From positions 60,087 to 124,086 of the IMG/VR virus record IMGVR_UViG_3300032288_003086: 64,000 bases of DNA; one strand, written 5' to 3'. Positions 57,259-64,000 of this stretch are shown piece by piece (positions within the stretch are counted from its first letter, which is position 1; each line of letters opens with the position of its first letter). Both the position numbers and the translations under genes were made by a program. The notes beneath the pieces are model-generated. The model did no database searches. It was not told where the DNA came from and was given only the letters and a program-made list of their open reading frames with translations. The DNA comes from a virus.

Positions 57259-57591
57259 ATGCGATTGAAATTATATGAGTATGCCATCCTTTGGCACCCT
57301 ACTACTGCAGAGGCAGAGCAGGGGATGAGGTCTATCTTGATCATAGAGCCTACGTATGTATTGGCTGTAGATAAAAGAGCAGCCATGGTTTCAGCCTCCA
57401 TGGATATCCCAAGTGTATACAAGGATACATTGGATCAGGTGGAGATATTGGTGCGTCCTTTCTTGGAGCAGTCTTCAGTGGCTTTTACTGGAACAAGTTC
57501 GACCAATGGGAACTTTTATGTGGACACCTTGACCAACAATTATTCATCAGTGGACTATAACATCATAAAAAACAATACATCAAATGAGTGA
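57259..57591 (+). CDS. Conserved phage protein upstream of packaging genes (110 aa)
   Basis: Begins MRLKLYEYAILWHPTTAEAE and has YVLAVDKRAAMVSASMDIP followed by DTLDQVEILVRPF, a small alpha/beta pattern recurrent in large phages of several hosts. Function unknown. First gene of the plus-strand packaging operon, directly behind the promoter-like box; overlaps the next gene by 8 bases. Confidence 0.7.
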   Translation: MRLKLYEYAILWHPTTAEAEQGMRSILIIEPTYVLAVDKRAAMVSASMDIPSVYKDTLDQVEILVRPFLEQSSVAFTGTSSTNGNFYVDTLTNNYSSVDYNIIKNNTSNE

Positions 57592-57811
57592 GAAAAAAGA
57601 GAAGCCTTCGCGCGAGCAGATTATCAAGTGGTACAATGATGAGATTGAGCTGGCCAAGTTGAGGGCTGAGTTGGCATTGCATCAGCGCAATGCTACAGTA
57701 TCAGAAGCTGAGAGATTGCAGGCTATTGCTGTGATTGCACAAATGACTCAGGACCCAGAGCCTGAGCAGTCCAACATGTCAATACAAAGGGAATCTGAGG
57801 ATGGATGTTAA
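57584..57811 (+). CDS. 75-aa charged helical protein
   Basis: MSEKKEKPSREQIIKWYNDE, then AKLRAELALHQRNATVSEAERLQAIAVIAQ: one long amphipathic helix. Overlaps both neighbours. Conserved small proteins of this kind lie before TerL in crAss-like phages; a small-terminase-like or scaffold role is speculation. Confidence 0.65.
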   Translation: MSEKKEKPSREQIIKWYNDEIELAKLRAELALHQRNATVSEAERLQAIAVIAQMTQDPEPEQSNMSIQRESEDGC

Positions 57812-58253
57812 AAGAGTGACCAAGAAGATAAGGCTTGATTCTCTTACTACGGCTATCAGGTACCAGCTCATTACTGAGTTGGTGTTCTTGCGTAAGTTGT
57901 CTATTACGGAGAATGACCTTATCTATCTTTCTTATTTGGCTCAATGGGGTCCAATGCCCATGAAGCAGTTCTGCCATAAGGTTGTGGTGGAGTTATATGG
58001 TCAGCAGATTTCTACAGATGTGGAGAAGCATCCTGTGAGGGTTCAAGCTGTGCGTAACAGATTGGGTATTTTAGAAAAGAGGGGGTTGATACAAAGGATC
58101 AAGGATGAGGGCAAGAAGCTTATTTCTCTTCCTGGTTCTTTTGGTGTGAACGCCAGTGGGAATATGTTATTGGAGTATAACTTTCTGTACATTGAAACCA
58201 AAAAAGATCAAAGATCTGATGCCATTGTTGGCTCAGGAGTTGCAGCTCTCTGA
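57801..58253 (+). CDS. Winged-helix-like protein (150 aa)
   Basis: Residues about 15-105 read as a helical DNA-binding domain with a wing (RYQLITELVFLRKLSITENDL, QAVRNRLGILEKRGLIQRIKDEGKKLI). 'RLGILEKRGLI' is the typical end of a winged helix. Could bind phage DNA at packaging or regulate late genes; in this position a small-terminase role cannot be excluded. Confidence 0.65.
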   Translation: MDVKRVTKKIRLDSLTTAIRYQLITELVFLRKLSITENDLIYLSYLAQWGPMPMKQFCHKVVVELYGQQISTDVEKHPVRVQAVRNRLGILEKRGLIQRIKDEGKKLISLPGSFGVNASGNMLLEYNFLYIETKKDQRSDAIVGSGVAAL

Positions 58254-58578
58254 GAAGGAAGTGGCTTCAGTATTGAATGTGTATTGGGATAAGATCCGCA
58301 AGTTGCTTAGTTCTTTGGATCATAACAGGGTTTACCTCAAAGGTCTTGGAACCTTCTATGTCAAGCCATGGGCGGTGGACAAGAAGATGGAGGTCAATCA
58401 TAGGACTATTGACAAGTATACAGAAATGCCTACTCCTAGGAGTTTGATGATTATTAGTCAGGCTATCTTGGACAATGTAAAGCTTCAGAATGTCAAAGAG
58501 CGGGAAGCTGAGTTAATGAAAATTAAAAAACGTAAAAGGGATGAAAGGCGTAATCAAGATTTGGAAGGAAAAGGATAA
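58219..58578 (+). CDS. IHF/HU-family DNA-bending protein (119 aa)
   Basis: LSEKEVASVLNVYWDKIRKLL gives the two N-terminal helices of the HU fold, and HNRVYLKGLGTFYVKPW the conserved beta sheet ('v.l.gfGtF'), followed by the arm region and a Lys-rich C-terminal extension. IHF-like subunits are among the core genes of crAss-like phages. Start chosen at ATG 58219 behind an A-rich leader; an ATG at 58156 would add 21 residues inside the previous gene. Confidence 0.82.
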   Translation: MPLLAQELQLSEKEVASVLNVYWDKIRKLLSSLDHNRVYLKGLGTFYVKPWAVDKKMEVNHRTIDKYTEMPTPRSLMIISQAILDNVKLQNVKEREAELMKIKKRKRDERRNQDLEGKG

Positions 58579-58882
58579 GATTCTAGAAGGCATTGCAAAC
58601 AGTGTCTTCAAGAAAGCTGATGTGGAACACATTGCAGCAGAGCGTATGTCTATATGCGACACTTGTCCTGACATTGATAGGGAAGGAACTAAATGTATGG
58701 TTCCAGGTACAAGTCCTTGTTGTGGAGTTTGTGGATGCTCACTAGGTCTAAAGACTAGGGCGTTGTCTGCAGCTTGCGACAATGGCAAGTGGCTGGCTGT
58801 GCTTTCCCAGGATGAACAGATCGCGTTGGATATGCATCTTAACAAAGATGATAATCCTTCCAACCATGAAAATAGTATTTGA
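58541..58882 (+). CDS. Cys-rich zinc-ribbon-type protein (113 aa)
   Basis: SICDTCPDIDREGTKC, then PCCGVCGCSLGLKTR provides seven closely spaced Cys, consistent with zinc binding. This small protein recurs beside packaging genes of Bacteroidota phages. Overlaps the IHF-like gene by 38 bases. Function unknown. Confidence 0.72.
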   Translation: MKGVIKIWKEKDKILEGIANSVFKKADVEHIAAERMSICDTCPDIDREGTKCMVPGTSPCCGVCGCSLGLKTRALSAACDNGKWLAVLSQDEQIALDMHLNKDDNPSNHENSI

Positions 58883-59678
58883 TCCCGCAACACACAGTTA
58901 CAAGACAGACCAAAATGAGGAGTACACCAGTGTAACAAAACTGATATCAAAGTATAAGCAGCCCTTTGATCAAAAGACAGCTGCTATGAAAGCTTCCAAG
59001 AATAAGAAAGGGAAGTGGTACAACATGTCCATACCTGAGATTATTGGTGTATGGGAAAAGGAGTCCAAAAGGAGTATAGACTTGGGTAACTGGTACCATG
59101 ACCAAAGGGAAAAGGATCTACTGCAGTGCGAAACTATCACCCTCAGCGGAGAGATCCTTAGCATACACCCTTGCCTGTATGATCAAGAAGGTCGCAAGAC
59201 TGCTTGTGATCAGAAGATTGGCAATGGTGTATATCCAGAACTTTTCCTGTATCTCCCCTCAGCGGGTATAGCTGGTCAGAGTGACAGGGTCACCATATCA
59301 AATGGTAAAGTTGATATCCTCGATTATAAAACCAACAAGGAGATCAAGACCCAAGGCTATCGCAATTATGAAGGCATCACCCAGAAGATGCTATATCCGC
59401 TGAGTCATCTGGATGATTGTAACTTGAACCATTACGCTGTTCAGTTAAGCATTTACATGTACATCATTCTTAAACACAATCCCTTGTATACACCAGGGGA
59501 TTTGACATTACATCATGTAGTGTTTGAGGAGGATTATGACAAGGATGCTTTCGGCTATCCTGTTTATCTGAGGGATGTAAATGGAGAATTCATCATAAAA
59601 GATGTGATCCCATATAAGTTGCCTTATCTCAAGAGTGAAGTCCATACGCTTATCGAACATTTTAAACAAAATAAATAA
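58866..59678 (+). CDS. PD-(D/E)XK family nuclease (270 aa)
   Basis: Starts MKIVFDPATHSYKTDQNEEY, with the RecB/Cas4-type core: GNWYHDQREK, YPELFLYLPSAGIAGQSDRV (E and D), KVDILDYKTNKEI (D...K) and NHYAVQLSIYMYI (Q, Y). Part of the crAss-like packaging neighbourhood; a role in end processing or recombination is likely by family. ATG at 58866 overlaps the previous stop by 17 bases; an earlier in-frame ATG at 58782 lies deep in that gene. Confidence 0.82.
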   Translation: MKIVFDPATHSYKTDQNEEYTSVTKLISKYKQPFDQKTAAMKASKNKKGKWYNMSIPEIIGVWEKESKRSIDLGNWYHDQREKDLLQCETITLSGEILSIHPCLYDQEGRKTACDQKIGNGVYPELFLYLPSAGIAGQSDRVTISNGKVDILDYKTNKEIKTQGYRNYEGITQKMLYPLSHLDDCNLNHYAVQLSIYMYIILKHNPLYTPGDLTLHHVVFEEDYDKDAFGYPVYLRDVNGEFIIKDVIPYKLPYLKSEVHTLIEHFKQNK

Positions 59679-59684
59679 ATAAAC

Positions 59685-59960
59685 ATGAAACTAAAAGGAA
59701 AAAGGGTGCTGTTGAACAGACCAGAACTTGAGAAATCACCAATCCACATGACTCCTGAAGTGCAGGAGAGTCTTGACAGGGAGAACATGAAGAAGTGGAC
59801 GCACTTGGAAGTATATCAGATAGGGGAGTCTGTTGAAGGAATCTCCGTGGGTGATATGGTATATCTTCCAAAGAATGCCATTGAGCGTTGTGACCTTGTA
59901 GAGGTAGAGGGTACACTTAAATTGATGGTGTCAGATTTTGACATTGCAATCATATGGTAA
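59685..59960 (+). CDS. GroES-like co-chaperonin fold candidate (91 aa)
   Basis: MKLKGKRVLLNRPELEKSPI, then THLEVYQIGESVEGISVGDMVYLP and finally VEVEGTLKLMVSDFDIAIIW. The order 'RVL ... G.V...G..V.GI.VGD.V..P ... VE..G....V...DI..I' follows GroES/gp31-like proteins at about normal length. A crAss-like phage using its own cap for capsid protein folding would parallel T4 gp31. The similarity is by eye only. Confidence 0.5.
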   Translation: MKLKGKRVLLNRPELEKSPIHMTPEVQESLDRENMKKWTHLEVYQIGESVEGISVGDMVYLPKNAIERCDLVEVEGTLKLMVSDFDIAIIW

Positions 59961-60466
59961 AGCTATTTGATATTGCCAATGGTACGGTGGTTCCCAGTGA
60001 ACACTGCTATACCTTGAAGGATCTCAAGGCGGTCTTTGAAGCATATCCTGAGCACTATATGGATGCCTTTGCATATGTCTTTTACATGACCTGTCCCAAT
60101 CCAGATCTAAATCCTTTCTTTGATGTGGTGGAAACTGACAAAGAAACTCTTATATTACGCCAGCTGAATTCTTCGTTCTCCGTGGAGGATCCAGTTGTGA
60201 TCAATGCTGTTAAGTTATGTACGCAGCTTTATGAGACCCCGACTCTCAGGTCATATATGGGTATCAAAAAGATGTTGGATAAACTGGCTACCTATATGGA
60301 AACAGCGCCTATTGAAGCAGGGAGGGATGGTAACATCATGGCACTAGTGAATACTGCTGCCAAGTTTGAGAACATCCGCCAGAGTTTCAAAGGTGCGTAC
60401 AAAGACCTGATGGAGGAGCAGCAATCACAGGTGCGCGGAGGTCAACAACTGGCATATGACCAATAA
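59954..60466 (+). CDS. Conserved packaging-module protein (170 aa)
   Basis: MVKLFDIANGTVVPSEHCYT, then LKAVFEAYPEHYMDAFAYVFYMTCPNP and helices toward a disordered end. This architecture directly upstream of TerL is typical of crAss-like phages. It could serve as small terminase or portal-associated factor; no diagnostic motif. Confidence 0.65.
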   Translation: MVKLFDIANGTVVPSEHCYTLKDLKAVFEAYPEHYMDAFAYVFYMTCPNPDLNPFFDVVETDKETLILRQLNSSFSVEDPVVINAVKLCTQLYETPTLRSYMGIKKMLDKLATYMETAPIEAGRDGNIMALVNTAAKFENIRQSFKGAYKDLMEEQQSQVRGGQQLAYDQ

Positions 60467-60674
60467 GAAAATCGATCAATCGCTGTTCAACTGGATATTC
60501 CACTTCAATCCATGGACAGAGTTATGGAATGCATTCCCTAGGGAGAAGTATTTGGATTACTTCAATGATCCTGAGGATCCCAAGATGATAGTGATACGCT
60601 CTAAGAACTTCAAGACTCTTGCAGAAATCATCCGCAAGATAGAAGGAGATCCTAAGCGTATAGATGAATTATGA
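60456..60674 (+). CDS. 72-aa protein overlapping TerL
   Basis: MTNKKIDQSLFNWIFHFNPW, then LWNAFPREKYLDYFNDPED; helical and acidic/aromatic. Overlaps genes on both sides (11 and 4 bases). Unknown function. Confidence 0.65.
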   Translation: MTNKKIDQSLFNWIFHFNPWTELWNAFPREKYLDYFNDPEDPKMIVIRSKNFKTLAEIIRKIEGDPKRIDEL

Positions 60675-62884
60675 CAGAATACTTTATTAAGATACCTACC
60701 TATGACGCTGATAGCGGGTTGTGGAGCCATATGGAGTTCACAACCAGGGAGGATTTGCTTGCTTTTGTAAAAGGTATATTCAAAGAACCTGGTCAGTATG
60801 GGTTTGACAAGACATCTCTTTTGTTTAACGAACAGGCAAGAATCTTCAACAAAACAAGGGTATATTGTATAGCTCCTCCTAGGTCAAAAGACTTTGTCCT
60901 ATACTGGGATACTGAAAAGGAGAAGTGTCGCAATGGAGTAATCTTCAAATCAGAGGGTAAGACCTGGTATATCACCAGGGATTACTACATGTGGTTGAAC
61001 TTCCTACCTATATATAATAAGGAGGTGGGGAAGTTTACCTTTGCGGATGTGCGTGATGCTCAATATCATATGGCACTTTATGAAGAGATTGCTAAGCTTA
61101 GTTACAAGCATGTGGCGATCTTGAAGAAACGTCAGATTGCATCCTCCTACTTCCATGCTGCCAAGATGATTAATGGTTTTTGGTTTGAGGAAGGATTTGT
61201 AAATAAGATTGCAGCCTCTCTCAAAGACTACATCAATGAGAAAGGAACCTGGCGTTTTTTGGATGAGTATAGGAACTTCCTCAATACTCATACTGCGTGG
61301 TATCGTCCTTGCCAACCTGATAAGACCTTCAACTGGGAACAGAAGATTGAGACTGTCCAGGGTGGTAGAAAGCGCGATGTGGGTCTGAAGTCTGTAATGA
61401 TTGGTATTACATTGGAGAAAGATCCTACTGCTGGTGTAGGTGGTCCATGCAATTTCTTCCTCCATGAGGAGGCTGGTATTGCACCCAGGATGAATGAGAC
61501 CTTGGAGTACCTCTTACCTGCACTTAAATCAGGTATGATCTATACAGGAATGTTTGTAGCTGCGGGTTCTGTGGGTGATTTGGATCAGTGTGAACCCTTG
61601 AGGGATCTCATATTCAATCCAGATTCCAAGGATGTACTGGCTGTAGGCACTAATCTAGTCAATGAGAATGGTGATTATGGTGAGTGTGGTTTGTTTATAC
61701 CTGAGCAGTGGAGTATGATTCCATGCATTGATGAGTGGGGGAACTCACTTGTGGAGAATGCGGTGGATATGATCCAAGAGGAACGCAAGCGGTGGAAGAA
61801 GGATCTCAAAGCCAACGATTATCAGCTGAGGATATCCCAGAAACCTATCAATATAGAGGAGGCATTTGCATATCGTAAGTCTTCAGTATGGCCCTTGCAT
61901 CTAATCACTAGTCAGTTGCGCAGGATTGAGGACAAGGAATATTACTGTGAGACAGTTCAGCTTATTCGCAATGACCAAGGACATGTGGAGGCTGAGCATT
62001 GTAAGAAGCTGCCCATCATGGAATTTCCTCTTTCACCCAAGACAAATGATAAAGAGGGGGCTGTTCTCATATGGGAACGCCCTGTAAAGGATGCGCCTTT
62101 CATGACTTACTATGCTTCTGTGGATCCTGTGGGTGAGGGTAAGACTACAACCTCGGATTCTTTGTGTAGTATATTCATATATAAGAGTCCACTCCAAGTA
62201 ACTAAAAGGAAGTATGATGGCTCTGTGGAGAATCATATAGAACATGATCAGATTGTGGCATCTTGGTGTGGGAGGTTTGATGATTTGAATAAAACCCATG
62301 AGCGCCTAGAGATGCTTATTGAATATTATGGGGCGTGGACGATTGTGGAGAACAACGTCTCCTTGTTTATCCAACACATGATCTTCAAAAAGAAGCAGAA
62401 GTATCTAGTACCTAAATCTCAGATCCTGTTTCTCAAAGACCTGGGTTCAAATAATAATGTATTCCAAGAATATGGCTGGAAGAATACGGGCACCTTATTC
62501 AAATCACATCTCATATCCTATGGTGTCAACTTCTGTACAGAGGAGATAGATAATGTGACTAAGGAAGATGGCACCATTGTCAAGACTACTTATGGGATAG
62601 AGCGCATCAAGGATCCTATCCTATTGAAAGAGATGCAGCAGTATAGAGAAGGTTTGAACGTGGATAGGTTGGTGGCATTCTGTGCGCTGGTAGCCTTTGC
62701 CAAGGTTCAACAATCCAACAGGGGATATCCTCATAAGATTGAAACTGAAACAAATCCACACAGATCCGAGCAAAAGTCATCAAATTTGACTAAATTAAGT
62801 ATGAACCCCTTTCGTAATTTAGGGAAACCTGTGCCCAAATCAGGTAATACCTTCAGAAGACAGGCGTTTAGAAACATAAAATAA
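60671..62884 (+). CDS. Terminase large subunit TerL (737 aa)
   Basis: ATPase: a degenerate Walker A-like KKRQIASSYF (about 151-160) and Walker B CNFFLHEEAG (about 260-269). Nuclease: the RNase H-like first strand YYASVDPVGEGKTTTSDS (about 480-497) and VENNVSLFIQ later. Overall organisation matches TerL of crAss-like phages, which pumps and cuts the concatemer into the procapsid. The C-terminal 40 residues are Lys/Arg/Pro-rich and look disordered. Confidence 0.92.
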   Translation: MTEYFIKIPTYDADSGLWSHMEFTTREDLLAFVKGIFKEPGQYGFDKTSLLFNEQARIFNKTRVYCIAPPRSKDFVLYWDTEKEKCRNGVIFKSEGKTWYITRDYYMWLNFLPIYNKEVGKFTFADVRDAQYHMALYEEIAKLSYKHVAILKKRQIASSYFHAAKMINGFWFEEGFVNKIAASLKDYINEKGTWRFLDEYRNFLNTHTAWYRPCQPDKTFNWEQKIETVQGGRKRDVGLKSVMIGITLEKDPTAGVGGPCNFFLHEEAGIAPRMNETLEYLLPALKSGMIYTGMFVAAGSVGDLDQCEPLRDLIFNPDSKDVLAVGTNLVNENGDYGECGLFIPEQWSMIPCIDEWGNSLVENAVDMIQEERKRWKKDLKANDYQLRISQKPINIEEAFAYRKSSVWPLHLITSQLRRIEDKEYYCETVQLIRNDQGHVEAEHCKKLPIMEFPLSPKTNDKEGAVLIWERPVKDAPFMTYYASVDPVGEGKTTTSDSLCSIFIYKSPLQVTKRKYDGSVENHIEHDQIVASWCGRFDDLNKTHERLEMLIEYYGAWTIVENNVSLFIQHMIFKKKQKYLVPKSQILFLKDLGSNNNVFQEYGWKNTGTLFKSHLISYGVNFCTEEIDNVTKEDGTIVKTTYGIERIKDPILLKEMQQYREGLNVDRLVAFCALVAFAKVQQSNRGYPHKIETETNPHRSEQKSSNLTKLSMNPFRNLGKPVPKSGNTFRRQAFRNIK

Positions 62885-62891
62885 CACAGCT

Positions 62892-64000
62892 ATGGCATTA
62901 GTTATAAATGCAATGCAGGCGAAAGCGGGGGCCAAGACTGACCACACCCGCATGGGTACGCTTACTCAGCCTATACAGTTTCTTCCAAAGACACAGAAGG
63001 ATGGTGAGTGGGGTGCATGGAACATGGACTGGTTTGAGATGGAAGGTCTTAGGCAGATTCGCCGCAATGCTCGCAAGCTTTTGAAGAACTACAAGCTGGC
63101 CAATGGTATCATTGACAGGACTGACTACATCGTAGAAGAAGACAATGAGTATGCAGATTTGGTAGATACGCTCACGCGCGAGGATGCTTCAGCTCTTGAG
63201 CTTAAGTTCTACCCCATCATCCCCAATGTAATCAATGTAATGTGTGGGGAGTTTGCCAAAAGGGCAGACAAGGTACAGTATGTTACTACAGACCCTACTA
63301 GTTTCAATGAGATGTTGGAGCAGAAGCGGGCTATGATTGAGCAGTTCTTGCTTAAGAATGCTGAAATGAAAATAGCCATGCAGATGATTGAGATGGGGGC
63401 GGATCCTGAGTCAGATGAGTTTAAAGAAGCCCTATCACCTGAGAAGCTAAAGACTTTGCCTGAGATTGAGCAGTTCTTCAAGAAGGACTATCGTTCTTTA
63501 GTGGAGCAGTGGGCCAATCACCAGCATGAAGCTGACAGTGAAAGGTTCAAAATGAAGGAGTTGGAGAATCGCGCCTTCAGGGATATGCTTACTACAGACA
63601 GGGAGTTCTGGCATTTCAGGATGGATGAGGATGATTATGAGGTTGAGCTATGGAATCCAGTGCTGACCTTTTATCACAAGTCTCCTGACATCAGGTATAT
63701 ATCACAAGGAAACTTCGTAGGTAAGATAGAACTACATACAGTCTCTGACATCATAGACAGGTATGGATATTTAATGAATGATGAAGAACTCAGATCACTT
63801 GAAAACATCTATCCAAAGAAAGCTGCGGGGTATCCAATCCAAGGTTATCAAAATGACGGTACTTATTATGATGGTACTAGGAGTCATCAGTGGAACGTTA
63901 GTTCTCCTTCTCTTGGATTTCGTCAGTTCACTTCTGTCAATGATTATTTCTTGGCTGCGGGGGATGACATCATCACTAGGATCCTTAATGAGTCGGAAGA
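62892..64000 (+). CDS. crAss-type portal protein (3' end outside window)
   Basis: Starts MALVINAMQAKAGAK eight bases after TerL. The stretch MEGLRQIRRNARKLLKNYKL, then LKFYPIIPNVINVMCGEFAKRADK is typical of the crAss-like portal. The frame stays open to the window end (369 codons visible). The portal forms the dodecameric channel that TerL docks to. Confidence 0.85.
   Translation, partial: MALVINAMQAKAGAKTDHTRMGTLTQPIQFLPKTQKDGEWGAWNMDWFEMEGLRQIRRNARKLLKNYKLANGIIDRTDYIVEEDNEYADLVDTLTREDASALELKFYPIIPNVINVMCGEFAKRADKVQYVTTDPTSFNEMLEQKRAMIEQFLLKNAEMKIAMQMIEMGADPESDEFKEALSPEKLKTLPEIEQFFKKDYRSLVEQWANHQHEADSERFKMKELENRAFRDMLTTDREFWHFRMDEDDYEVELWNPVLTFYHKSPDIRYISQGNFVGKIELHTVSDIIDRYGYLMNDEELRSLENIYPKKAAGYPIQGYQNDGTYYDGTRSHQWNVSSPSLGFRQFTSVNDYFLAAGDDIITRILNESE

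Noticed and set aside
57584-57811. Small terminase subunit
   Set aside because: Position and helicity fit, but so do two other small genes before TerL; nothing diagnostic.
1-64000. Recoding of TAG as Gln, known in some crAss-like phages
   Set aside because: Large genes contain no in-frame TAG that needs reading through, and TAG ends well-formed genes at 40437 and 56844. TAG is just rare.

Overview
The window reads as part of the genome of a crAss-like phage (order Crassvirales) with a Bacteroidota host. The evidence is family-level and read from translations only. A giant single-chain RNA polymerase protein carries the DFDID catalytic signature known from the virion RNA polymerase of crAss-like phage phi14:2. 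It is followed by a second giant virion-type protein, and the window also has a family B DNA polymerase, DnaB-type helicase, TOPRIM primase, family 1 uracil-DNA glycosylase, SF2 helicase, IHF-like protein, TerL and the start of a crAss-type portal. Start sites lack Shine-Dalgarno sequences and instead show A-rich leaders, as expected for Bacteroidota. Stops are almost all TAA or TGA; TAG occurs rarely but behaves as a stop, so I use the standard bacterial code.

Layout. 1-23.3 kb (mostly +): giant RNA polymerase (5' end outside the window), giant cargo-type protein with an embedded PD-(D/E)XK nuclease-like domain, a cassette of nine very small lysine-rich proteins plus one larger structural-type protein, a terminator, a short minus-strand pair including a likely DNA-binding regulator, then a lysis-type pair (membrane protein and unimolecular-spanin-like lipoprotein) and two beta-helix tail fibre/spike genes. 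23.3-35.3 kb (mostly -): replication and nucleotide metabolism, tightly overlapping (MazG, PolB, PD-(D/E)XK nuclease, RusA-like, primase, SSB-like, Sak4-like, DnaB-like, Ung, SF2 helicase), with a two-gene plus-strand island at 33.2-33.8 kb. 35.3-51.6 kb (-): accessory genes, many tiny: a DUF1287 lipoprotein, paralogous small proteins, spanin-like and lipoprotein genes, HNH, a MoxR-type ATPase plus VWA protein module, and many small membrane proteins. Three of these (45-58 aa) and one soluble 58 aa gene are easy to overlook.

51.6-55.7 kb (-) is the strangest part. Coding density drops, GC rises, and the gaps hold a tRNA-like sequence, several elements closed by 12-18 bp stems, terminator-like hairpins, a candidate pseudoknot, and five copies of a dispersed hairpin repeat whose 12-base core (GAGCGGAGCGAG) is conserved while its stem arms covary. 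Some gaps also hold very short protein-like reading frames that seem to be split across frames.

55.7-57.2 kb (-): calcineurin-like phosphoesterase and a small HExxH metallopeptidase. 57.3-64 kb (+): packaging module: small conserved proteins, winged-helix-like protein, IHF-like protein, Cys-rich protein, PD-(D/E)XK nuclease, GroES-like protein, TerL, and a portal running off the right edge.

Working together (inference): the virion polymerase and cargo protein enter the cell and start transcription, the minus-strand block replicates the genome, and the plus-strand blocks package and assemble it. Two near-identical promoter-like sequences sit directly upstream of the DnaB-like gene and of the packaging operon.
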